A stretch of 64,000 nt of DNA from Asterella californica. Lineage: Eukaryota > Streptophyta > Marchantiopsida > Marchantiales > Aytoniaceae. The notes below the pieces were generated by a model. It did not search any database, was not told the DNA's origin, and saw only the letters and a list, made by a program, of their open reading frames with translations. A program made the position numbers and the translations under genes. Location of the stretch: NCBI GenBank assembly GCA_036924285.1, contig JAYKYS010000018.1, positions 4,402,001-4,466,000 on the forward strand, written 5' to 3'. The stretch's first letter is position 1. Each line of letters opens with the position of its first letter. Below are positions 24,490 to 34,210 of the stretch, piece by piece.

Positions 24490-25260
24490 TCAGTTTCATC
24501 TAACGTATCGCTGACGTCTGCGAGGGCTGGGATCATCATTTCGCTGACTTGGCTTGATGTCTTATATCGGTGCAGCTTTTTTGGCAATGGAATTGGGCTA
24601 CTTTCTCACGCGATATGATACTTTCGCTCATCGACGAATTGACAGAACGTCTTTCTATTGATCTTCTATTGATCTGTCAATTCTACGTTCTTGCTTCATG
24701 ACGAGGCCGCTCTCCACTTCACTTGTTCTAACGTATCGCTGCCGTCTGTCATTTGCTCTTGTATCATATCGCTGTCGTCATTTTATATTTTTTCGCTGTG
24801 TGCGAGGACCAAGATCTTCTTCTTTCGCTCGCCTTCTTCAATCGCTGGCTCGGGGGCTGCTTGGTCACTAATGTCTTGTATTGGTGCAGCTTTCTTGACG
24901 GTGGAATCGAGTTAGGTTCTCACACGGCATGGTACTTCCGCTCATCGACGAATTGACAGAACACCCTTCTGCGTTTTGTCAATTCTCACTTCATGACGGG
25001 GCTGCTTTCTCTTCCTCTTCCACTTCTTCTAACGCATCGCTGCCGTCTGTGTTTTTCTGTTGTATCATATCGCAGTTGTATGTGAGGACCGAGATCTTCT
25101 TCTTTCGCTCGCCTTCTTCAATCTAGCTGGGGGGCTACTGATGTCTTATATTTGTGCGGTTTGCGATGGAACCGGGCTACTTCCGCTCCAACGATGATTG
25201 ATGTGACCACCAAACCACCCTTCTGTGTTCTGTGACATGTTGTCGTCACAGTTGACACGA
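24490..25260. repeat. imperfect tandem array, ~250-315-bp unit
   Basis: At least two and a half head-to-tail units. The marker 'ctcatcgacgaattgacag' occurs at 24627 and 24941. A second marker beginning 'gaggaccaagatcttcttc' occurs at 24803 and again at 25083. A third partial unit carries 'tccgctccaacgatgattga' near 25184. The stretch 24060-25080 is also unusually rich in the short word TATCGC. No protein is recognised in any frame. Confidence 0.75.
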
Positions 25261-25574
25261 TTATGGCTCAGAGTATAAGACTTGGTCAACTCCCATACAT
25301 TTCCTCGTCAATTCTCATCTGTGACGAATATTTCCAGACAAATATTTCCAACTACAGCTTGTACAACTCGTCTTTTTGGAATCGTGGACCGGCTTCTCTG
25401 CTTCGACGTCTGAGACATCTAGAAAAAGTTAAGTGTCTCCTCTCTTACTCCTTCTACGTTATTTCTCTACTCCGATTATAACATATCTTTATCTCCATGT
25501 CGCAGTCTTTGTATGTCATGATGATAAACTGTTGGTTTCAATTCTTGTCACTCCTCTCACAGTCGACGTACAGT

Positions 25575-25935
25575 TCACCGAACCTCAACCATCTCAACAT
25601 CACTTCGATGAATATGCTTGCTGGATGAACTTCGGGAAACTTTTGCTCGCTTATTGTTATCGGGAATATATATATATGTTAAATAAAAAATATATACTAA
25701 GTAGATGTAAAAAAATAAATACTTTATAAAAGTTATTTGTTACCCATGCTTGGAAACACAGGGAGAGTAAGAGATAACTCATAAGTCTTGACCTGAGTGT
25801 CGCACTTTAGAAGGTACAAGTCCGAGAATCCATACTCATTAATAATTTAAATTAAACTCCTGTATATTTACCTCCTCCATTTGAAGATGGAGGAGGTGAA
25901 TAAGCATCCCCAACGGCCTTGTACAGCATGCAAGG
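25575..25935 (+). repeat. dispersed repeat family R, copy 1
   Basis: This begins 'gaacctcaaccatctcaac' and runs through 'cgcttattgttatc' and 'ttgttacccatgc' to a terminal hairpin with 11-bp arms at 25870-25880 and 25887-25897. It ends 'gaataagcatccccaac'. It matches 26513-26912 nearly throughout. A related copy lies at 44240-44440. No coding capacity. Confidence 0.75.
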
Positions 25936-26512
25936 TTATGCACGAGATATTTCCACACTAGTGTACAGTTTGGTTTCTGCGTAGTCTCCAGCGTACTACA
26001 CTGCAGCTACAAGGTTTTGCACAAGGTTTCTTACATATCCGTTGAATCAGCTGAATGTAAAGTATATGTTAAGTCTATAAAAGCTTGTCTGTACAAAAAT
26101 GAGAAAATCGTACTTCCCGTGCGAATGATGTATAGACACCACCTGTATAAAAGCAGAACATGTTTTCTCCTTACTTGATGTCGCTACATAATTTTAATAA
26201 TTTGTTTTTTCTGAATTCATCGTCTTTCTTCTGCCAGTAATTACTTCAACAAGAATTAGCATACATTCATGAGTACACCACGCAACGAGACGCAATTCAT
26301 GGAGACATCGAAATTAGGAAATGGAGGAAAAAATTGACTGTGCCGCATGAGTACAAGATCATGAAATTAAAGCGCAAAATAAATTTAGTTATTTTGAGCT
26401 AGGCGTAAAACAGAAGTCTCGAATACAGTCATTTACGTCATTAAGTTCAAAATAATGACAAACCCTTCCTGGAGTAGGTGTAGGTTATATATTTAACATT
26501 GTTTGATAAACT

Positions 26513-26913
26513 GAACCTCAACCATCTCAACATCACTTCGACGAATATGCATGCTGGATGAACTCCGGGGAACTTTTGCTCGCTTATTGTTATCAGAAAT
26601 ATATATATGTTAAATAAAAAGTATATACTAAATAGATATAAAGAACTAATATTTTATAAAAATTATTTGTTACCCATGCCTGGAAACACAAGGAGAGTAG
26701 GAGATAACCCATAAGTCTTGATCCGAGTGACGCGCTTCAGAAGATACAAGTTTGAGAATCTATACTCATTAACACATTAATATACACTGAGGTTAATTTA
26801 ATACCTAACCCTTCATGTCTGAAGGGTCAGGTATTAAATTAAACTCCTGTATATTTGCCTCCTCCATTGGAAGATGAGGAGGTGAATAAGCATCCCCAAC
26901 AGCCTCGTACAAT
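26513..26913 (+). repeat. dispersed repeat family R, copy 2
   Basis: Direct copy of 25575-25935, but with an additional 50-bp hairpin inserted at 26793-26842 before the CCTCCTCC-type terminal hairpin. The end again reads 'gaataagcatccccaac'. Confidence 0.75.
26793..26842. repeat. 23-bp inverted repeat hairpin
   Basis: Arms at 26793-26815 and 26820-26842 pair with one mismatch around a 4-nt loop. The arms carry 'taacccttc', the same core as the perfect hairpin at 27352-27401. Confidence 0.9.
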
Positions 26914-27349
26914 GAATTTCATTTTCTCTTATCAGAAAGCGTGTAAGTGTTATATAAATATATTCTAATAAGCTAAAATTAAAAATTAAAGTCATTTATA
27001 AATATTATATGTTGATCAGTCCCGGAGTAGCTAACTGATCCAGATAGAACCCATAAGTCAAGAGCGGACTCATGCCTTCCTGGTGGTGTAAGTCCAGGAC
27101 TGGGATTCTCAATACGCGTCACTCTGGGAGTGAATTTCATTTTTTGTTATCGGAAAGCGTGTAAGTGTTATAAAAATATACATCAATAAGCTATAATTAA
27201 AATTAAAATTTATTTATAAATGTTATATATTAACTTTTCTCGGAGTAGCTAACTGATCCAAATAAAACCCACAAGTGAAGAGCAGGCTGATGCGTTCCGG
27301 TGATATACGTCATGGATTGAGATTCTCAATACGCTTCATTTAACAGGGT
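26914..27349 (+). repeat. two tandem 218-bp units related to family R
   Basis: Units at 26914-27131 and 27132-27349 both start 'gaatttcatttt' and share the middle 'cggagtagctaactgatcca' and the end 'gattctcaatacgc'. They are more distantly related to family R copies. A faint tRNA-like (SINE) character around 'gagtagctaactga' is possible but I could not fold it. Confidence 0.7.
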
Positions 27350-27351
27350 CA

Positions 27352-27401
27352 TTAATATATGTTCTAACCCTTCCCGCTAGAAGGGTTAGAACATATATTA
27401 A
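27352..27401. repeat. perfect 22-bp inverted repeat hairpin
   Basis: Arms at 27352-27373 and 27380-27401 are perfectly complementary around a 6-nt loop. This sits directly after the tandem pair. It may be the junction of two inverted element ends or a terminal hairpin. Confidence 0.92.
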
Positions 27402-28430
27402 ACCGAAGTATACATGGGGTGAATAATAAGCAACCTTGAATATGCAGGTGCTCGGAATGATTATGCATAACAAGTGTCGTAACGGAGAACGGTGGGAAGA
27501 GGACAAGCGGAGTAGGCGGGGAAAAATAGTTCAAATTGGTTGGACATTGTCCGGACAGCGTGCGGTGTGTGAGACGTTTAGCGGAGAATGTTAGGAGCAG
27601 CGGGCGGTGTGATTAGGCGTTAAGCCGCGAAAGAAATTTCTCTCAAGGCATGCAGGGTGTGCAATGTGGTTTTTTCTCCTGGTCGTCTTTGTCAACTTTC
27701 GGGCCTGCGGGATATGCGATGTGGTTTTCTCCTGATCACCTTCATCGTGTCATCGATGGTGCAGAGCTTTTGTTTTCTTCTCAATTCGGATGCGACGTCG
27801 AGGTTTTTGATGGTGTTGCTGTTGTGCGCGGTTCCTTCTTGGACCTATGTTTCGTGCTTTGCCGCTGCCGTCCCTTGATTTCTTTACTGTGTGAATTGTG
27901 CGACTAACGATGCGTTCTGACTTGTGTTCTAATTTCGTCTTCTTGGCTTCGTTTCTTTGGTGAGGTCTACGAGCGATGTGGTGATGATTTTTGATCTCCC
28001 GCTGCTCTGTGGCTTGGTTGTGATCGAACAGCGATGAGCGAGGTTGTGTTCGACGCAACGATGAGGAGCGGGAAAAGTCGCTCGGTTGCGGGCCACTGTA
28101 TTGTTTCTTCTGTTTGCTTGTTGGTTCTTCTAACTCGCCGTTTGTGTTTGTTCTTGTTGTTTTTTCTGCATGTTCCGATGGAGGTGGACTTGAACGAGAG
28201 GAGGAAGAGAATGCGATTGTTTCTGTCTTTGGCTTCGATTGGTTCCTTGTTGTGCCGTGGCTGTACATGGGTACATGCTTCTGGGGGTATGGCCGTCCTG
28301 GATTCGTGAAAGCTGTAAAGTGGACGGTATAGTTCGGTATCTTGTCTCTTCGTCGTTGTTTTCTGTTTCAAATAGACAGAGAAGTGACCAATGATGAATA
28401 ATGTATCTCTTACTGTGTGATCCTAACGCA
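27402..28430. other. upstream region of HUH element copy B
   Basis: GC-rich compared with its surroundings from about 27480. It holds the 'agaggacaagcgg' motif near 27500. Open frames on both strands (27650-28370) are low in complexity and look like untranslated leader of the following element. Confidence 0.4.
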
Positions 28431-29021
28431 ATGTCTAACAGCGAGTGTCCAGATCTGGTCCCTAGTTCCTGTGGTTCACCTCTTTCGCTTTCTCCAATCG
28501 AGAGCCCCTTTAGTCCTTTCGATTCTCTGCATGTAGCGGTTGATCCACCCAGATTTCCGTTTTTGAGTTCGAAGAGGTCTATGGTTGGCTTCGATGAATC
28601 TTTGTTACAGCTGACCCGATGCTACTCCTACCTTGAACTGGATTTCAGCGAAGATCTTGTGTCATTTCTAGTTAAGTTTGACTACGTGCATATAGCGAGA
28701 ACCTGCTATCTGTGCTTTGTGCACACCACTCCTCTCCATACTTTAGCCGGTCCTTATCGTTTTTTTTCTTACTCCGTGGATAAGCTGTGTCTATACTTAC
28801 AGGACCGGAGACACCGTATGTTCTTGTATCCTGCTTACTTTCTGCGAGATGATGGTTACCTGAAATCCAATCTGCATTGCTTGTACCGTGCATGCTCCGT
28901 TCCTTGTATCTGCAAGACTTTCGACCCACAGCAGAATTGTTTCTTGTGTCGTCATTTTTCACTTTTTGACAGATCAGATGTCGTTGCGGAGGCAGGTCAG
29001 GACGAAGATGCCCTCACTTGA
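28431..29021 (+). CDS. ORF1 protein of the HUH element, copy B
   Basis: About 196 residues from the ATG at 28431 (MSNSECPDLV), chosen because it aligns with the ORF1 start of copy A. A Ser/Pro-rich N-terminus is followed by a conserved region with YSYLELDF, AGPYRFFSYS, DRRHRMFLYPAYF, and a Cys/His cluster with the spacing CxC-x9-CxxCxxH (PCICK ... CFLCRH). That cluster could bind zinc. The frame overlaps the ORF2 start at 28978 by 44 nt in the +1 frame. Homologues exist at 46323 and, decayed, at 20960. Function unknown; a DNA-binding partner of the nuclease is a guess. The partner ORF2 is deleted for its catalytic core, so this copy is probably not autonomous. Confidence 0.6.
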   Translation: MSNSECPDLVPSSCGSPLSLSPIESPFSPFDSLHVAVDPPRFPFLSSKRSMVGFDESLLQLTRCYSYLELDFSEDLVSFLVKFDYVHIARTCYLCFVHTTPLHTLAGPYRFFSYSVDKLCLYLQDRRHRMFLYPAYFLRDDGYLKSNLHCLYRACSVPCICKTFDPQQNCFLCRHFSLFDRSDVVAEAGQDEDALT

Positions 29022-29511
29022 GATGTCCGACACCAAGAATAGAGTATAACTTAGCTACATGAACATCATGCCAAGAGCCTTGCAGTTCAATCACTACAAG
29101 TCTCGGCATCCACTTTCTAATACACTTGTCTGCTGTTTACGTAGCATGCTTGTCTTTGAGAAGTACAGTGCCTCTCCGCGCTGGTTGATGCAGGCAGGGA
29201 TCCAGAAACGCAGATCAGACTCGTTGTGGACCTCTTTCGTGAGGCCCCAGGACGTAACAGCAAAAGATATCAAAAATATTTTATTCTTCAGAGATAACAG
29301 ACGTTGTCCGCACTGTCAGCACCAGTACTTCAATACGCAGGGCAGTCCAGAGGAAGAGGTAGCCGGGTGCGAGGGAGCTGCAGCAGAATGTATGTCAAAT
29401 CCGGAGGTGGAGTTTACTGCAACAGAGCTCCCGGAGTTCGTTCCTCTGACGGGAACTTTTTGCAGGAGTATTGGGTCAGATCGATGTTTCTCCATCGATG
29501 TGCCACTGTAA
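28978..29511 (+). pseudogene. HUH endonuclease, copy B, catalytic core deleted
   Basis: The start MSLRRQ at 28978 aligns with the other ORF2 copies up to SLEMS, then jumps straight to DTKNRV. About 400 bp is missing compared with copy A, including the HUH motif and the tyrosine motif. A stop (TAA) follows at about 29047. The C-terminal part (29059-29511) remains open: RALQFNHYKSRHPL, SPRWLMQAGIQKRRSDSLW, DVTAKDIKNILFF and a Cys-rich CPHCQHQY tail. It is followed by a poly(A) signal-like AATAAA at 29668. Confidence 0.78.
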
Positions 29512-29667
29512 TTACGTTTTCAGACTTAGTGTTTGTACAGTTTTTAGACCGTTAGGACGGTTCTCGAATGTACATCCAGTTTAGTTTACTTCTTTAGACA
29601 GTTTCTACGGTTTGCTGGAAGGCAGCGAGTGCACATTGTAATAGTCAAGTTTTGACCTGTTCACAGC

Positions 29668-29673
29668 AATAAA
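29668..29673 (+). terminator. AATAAA poly(A) signal of copy B
   Basis: Canonical hexamer about 160 bp beyond the ORF2 stop. Copy A has one in a similar relative place (48500). Confidence 0.45.
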
Positions 29674-29682
29674 GAAACAAGA

Positions 29683-29895
29683 CGCACTGTCGCCATTTTT
29701 TCTCCAGTAGCGGTCTCCGAGCACGAAAAACTGAAACCTCACTAGCCGTATTGGAGCACAGAAAAATTAAATCGAAACTTAAACCCCTAGCTCTGACCGA
29801 AGAAGGAGCCGTCAGTGAAGAGGACGTGGTTGGTCCCGGACAGAAAATATTTTTTAATACAAAACGGGAGGGAAAAAACCAGTCTGAAACGTGAC
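29683..29895 (+). other. unrecognised coding-like open frame
   Basis: A plus-strand frame without ATG runs about 70 codons to a TGA near 29893. It is rich in Lys and Glu, with segments such as LEHRKIKSKLKPLALTEEG and EDVVGPGQKIFFNTK that look like real protein rather than random sequence. A pyrimidine-rich stretch ending in AG precedes it. It could be a stray exon or gene fragment carried with the HUH element. No function assigned. Confidence 0.3.
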
Positions 29896-29899
29896 TTGG

Positions 29900-32800
29900 G
29901 GTGATAATGCAGGATTGCAATATAAGTTCCTTCCTTGAATATACAAGGAAGAAGCCTTTCTTCGGAAGTGAATATATGTAGAAAAGACATATCATCACCA
30001 CCTTCTCTAAATATGCATATCGGTGACCATATGGAGTAAAGTGGGGACGAGAACAAGCACCGAAATAGTAAGATTTGTACCAGTCGGTTGTCTCTGGTTA
30101 GTTAGATCTAGGTCGCGGTTGGTTTTAAAGAAGTTTTCTTTTGTTGACTGTATTTCTAAAGGACGTGCAGACACTTGCATCAGTGTACAAGGAGCAATAG
30201 AAGAGAAGCAGAATTTAATATATTTTAAGTTTAAATCTTCAAAGTTAATTAAAAGATATTATTTGCTTCTATAGTATTTCTTTCGAAATTTCTAACTTTT
30301 TAATAAACCTGACCAAAAGCAAAAAGAACTATAATACATAAAGATCATAAAGACATCCGTACAGGACGAATACTAAATTTTAATATAACTTTTTTCGCAA
30401 AAGATTTGGTCATAAATGAATGGTGACATATTAATGGTCACAGCCAACATTAATCAAAATATACTACCTGCCAAGAATAAAGTGTCATTTCCGAAAGTGA
30501 CTATCACAACGGAGCTTCCAGATGAGACAACAGACGTTATGGGCATGCCTATATGCAGTGGATTCCAACGTAAAAGTTCTACTCGATCCTATCCGAAAGA
30601 AGAACAAGGGCAAATGAAAACATCCCACGTGTGCTTAGTACAAGAACACCACTTAGTGACCACTATCTACTTTTCCTTCGGCATCTTTTTGTCATTATGT
30701 CTCGTTGTACATTCCTCGTCATATATTTATTTCTATCTACAGTATTTCAAAGCCACGTCTGAATCCAGAAATTTACTTGACTCTAATTTTCTATTTTACT
30801 TCATTTGATAGTAATTCTGACTAATAATTGTAAAAGTAAATTTTTATCATAAAAGTACGTAATTAAAACAAATTATATTAATAATATATCATAATAACAT
30901 TTTAAATAAACTTTTCATATAGATATATGACTTATGACTAACATGCACTTATCTAATTTTGACGACATAGCATTTTGATCTACTGAATTTACTGTGACCC
31001 GTCAAGGGTATAGTCAAGTAATGCAAAGTAAAAAATGATAGAGTCTAGTTCGACAAACCTATTAGGTGTGGGGTCAACTAAATTCTGCCTCTGACTCCAC
31101 ATCACTCTCCTATTGTAGTCAGCTAAGCACGACTGTGCGGTTCCCGCAACCTGACCACGGTCTGTGTCCATACGCACCTCCAAGTCCCCTACTTTGAGTA
31201 ACTCCTGTTACAAAGCATGATACTTACAGCCGTTGGGTTTGGGGGTATTAACGTTAGAATCTTCTTGAATATCTTATACTGTAGGAGAGTTACGGTAGTC
31301 TTTTTGACGAGTATCTACAAAAGTGCTCATGGAAAAAGGAAGTGGGGTTTCAGCAGTGAGTTTTGGCAGTAAGGAAGTTTAATACTCCAGAAAATGACTA
31401 AAAGAATGGAAAAAGGTTTTATATATGGAAAAACATGTCAAAGTTTCTTATCGATTCGCTCTCGGTGGAAAAGATTTATCTAGTCATCATGTTTCGGTAG
31501 GGTTTATCATGTAAGAGAAAGTAATATGGTTTAAAACTGAAATTTATATCCGCGAAAAATAATTATGTGAAATCCAGTCGAATATCTCAAGCCCACAATG
31601 AATATCGCGTCTGTCATAGCAGAAGTTACAGGGATCTCAGTGGAAGTTCTGGTGAAACTTCTTCCCATCCTAGTAGAGAGAAATAATCTTTCATGAATGT
31701 TTTTACTTGGATATGGCTGTCAAAGTATAGCATATCCAGTCTATAATCTTTTTGTCAACTAAGTTCCTACGGTAATGAGAGAGTTCTTTACGTGAAGGTT
31801 CACGAGGTCCTGTGCTTTTTGTTGCAACGAGTAGCACCATGATATTTTTTATTTTTATTTTTTGTAAGTGTTGGAAGCTTGTAAACTCTTTGAGATTTGT
31901 TCCCAGGTGCAACAATGTTGTCATACAGTTTGCTTTACACTCAGGCAAAATCGTGACACCAAAAAAATTGGCAGAAATACTTTTTACCGAAAGATAATAT
32001 TAATTTTAAATTTTAATTATTCTAATAGTAAATATTATTACCTGTCCTTCGAGATCTTGGGATCTCCGCGGACCATGAGACTATCCATATGAGTCCATCA
32101 CAGCGGGTCTCGGATCAGAAGCTCCGTTAACAGTTTACAACGCATGTATCCTCATCTGCATCCGAGACTGAATCCACTACTTTTCTTTTAGATGACTGTA
32201 GACTAAACCACCTGGGAAACCAAATATCCTATCCCAGTATACTCCATAACAGCATTATCAACTCACAAAAGCGTCCATTAGAGATCCATGATTCTATGCG
32301 CAGTACCCTATGATAGACTACTACTTTTCTCTTCGCTCATTGAAAGAATATTTTTTCTTAACTTTGACACAGCCTAATAATTGATGTCATAGCTGATTAT
32401 GAGATTCTGTGTCGATAGAAGACATTTCTTCTGTTCATGTGTTCGTCACTGGAATAGAGTAGACGAGAAGATAGTATAATGTCTTTTCATGACGAGAGGA
32501 TTAGTGAAAAATCAAAAGTGAAAGCTTCACTCTTAAATTTTCATCTGAAATAAGAAATCGATAACTCTTCATCTCCTTTATTCATGAATTTCCTTCTTGT
32601 TGGTTCAAAACAGAAAAATGAAATAATCAACTTATATATTAGCTATTTCAAAGCTTAAAAAATATATATATTAATCTAGAATAGCATGTTTAGATCATTT
32701 ACTCCAATTAGTTTGCATTACTCTCTGTTCGTCAGTGTAAGCATTCTCAAAACTCAACCGCTTGTCATTAATATCCGTGATTTATCTCGAAACTATTCAT

Positions 32801-33845
32801 CACAACAATCTCATTCCTAATAATACTACTATAAGATGTGATGTTTTAGTGTGTAGTCTATCACATGCTTAGTTAATGGGCACAATACCATCTTTCGTAC
32901 TTGATATTTTTGTCTTTTACATATTTATCATTTCCATATATAGTTGTTTTATTTAACTCATTCTTTTTTATTTTGAGTCGATATGAAATTTAAAATAAAA
33001 ATATATATTCTAACCTCCAATCACCTCCAAGATTTCCTCTGCTAGCGGTGTTTGTCCTTTGGGTTTAAGGTTTAAACCCCAAACCCCAACCCTTCCTTTC
33101 CAAGAAAAACGTTACGTAATAAATACCAAATGGATGAGAAGAGCCCATCAAGGCGAACTAGTGGAAAGAAGGACCCTCGTAACCGCTCGTCAAAGGTGCA
33201 ATCCGTAAAAATGATAAGATAATAAAAGTATAGTAAATTAAATTTTAAAATAATAAAAATAATAAAATATTTTTATATACTTTTTATATAATTTTAATAA
33301 ATAATTATTTACTTACCCCACCCCCTATATCATCATTCCTATGACTTGCCGTAGATAGTTCTGTAAGTCACCATGACACCTCAGATTTCTGCTGTGCATA
33401 ATAGACAGGGAACAACTGATTTATGTTTTAAAATCATGAAAAAGTGTAACAAATCAATAATTATTTGTGATATAGAGTTGAAATGTAAACCTCCCTCAAC
33501 TCTGACGTGACGAGGTAACTGAGAAACTGTCTGCTGCAGGTAGGAAAACAGATCAAGCAAGTATTTACAGAGAGGGGCGTATTGAGTTGATCATTCTTTC
33601 TAAGCGGTGGAGCAAGTACTTTTTTGATTAAATATATCATTTATTGGTGAATGACGTTAGATTAAATTATGTAAATATATAATATATTATTGTATACGTC
33701 GTCGGTAACGGAGAGTACGATACTTTGCTAGTTACGCACATGCTACATCATTTCTCTTCCCTGATTCTCCCGGTATCCTGGTCCAGCAAGTCCAGCGGCC
33801 ATGTGAGAGGCTACTTGCAGTCAACGCTTCTCCATAGGCTTCAGC
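29900..33845. other. AT-rich intergenic stretch
   Basis: No gene recognised. A 130-codon frame at 30416-30808 has one hydrophobic segment, but nothing supports it. 30990-31081 is a worn end of the AATT MITE family. Compositional bias is strongly AT at 32550-33000 and 33180-33310. Confidence 0.5.
30990..31081 (+). repeat. fragment of the AATT MITE (right end)
   Basis: The stretch 'cccgtcaagggtatagtcaag' through 'aacctattaggtgtggggtc' up to AAATT follows the right terminal repeat of the copies at 34130-34206 and 60085-60167, with many changes. No matching left end was found. Confidence 0.55.
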
Positions 33846-33849
33846 AATT

Positions 33850-34206
33850 TGCTTGATCCCACCCCCAGTAGGTTCCTTGAGCTTGATCACACCCCTCTTA
33901 CGATGTATGGCTTGATCACACCCCTGACTGGCTGTTGCCTGTAAAACCGGTCACTTTATGATGTTACTCACATGTGAGACTGTACATATTAAACTTCCGA
34001 GCATGTATAGTCTAATTATTTTGAATAATGTTAAATATTTTGAATTATAGTGATATTTAGTCAAGGTTGAAAGTACTAAAATGATGAACGAAAAGATAAA
34101 ATGACGGGTTTTACTGTCAATAACCCGTCAGGGGTATGATCAAGCTTAAGGAACCTAAGAGGAATATGATCAAGCTCAAGGAACCTACTGGGGGTGTGAT
34201 CAAGCA
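33850..34206 (+). mobile_element. MITE with long inverted repeats, copy 1
   Basis: 357 bp with ~110-130-bp imperfect inverted ends starting TGCTTGATC and finishing GATCAAGCA. It is flanked by AATT at 33846-33849 and 34207-34210. There is no coding capacity. The arms contain internal sub-repeats of the 'gcttgatcacaccc' kind, three per arm. It matches the copy at 59810 in inverted orientation over its whole length. Confidence 0.88.
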
Positions 34207-34210
34207 AATT

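Noticed and set aside
24490..27350. CRISPR-like array
   Set aside because: Units are hundreds of bases long and imperfect, without spacer structure, and the genome is eukaryotic.
28034..28371. Overlapping frames on both strands before HUH copy B
   Set aside because: Low-complexity composition; no homologue in front of copies A or C.
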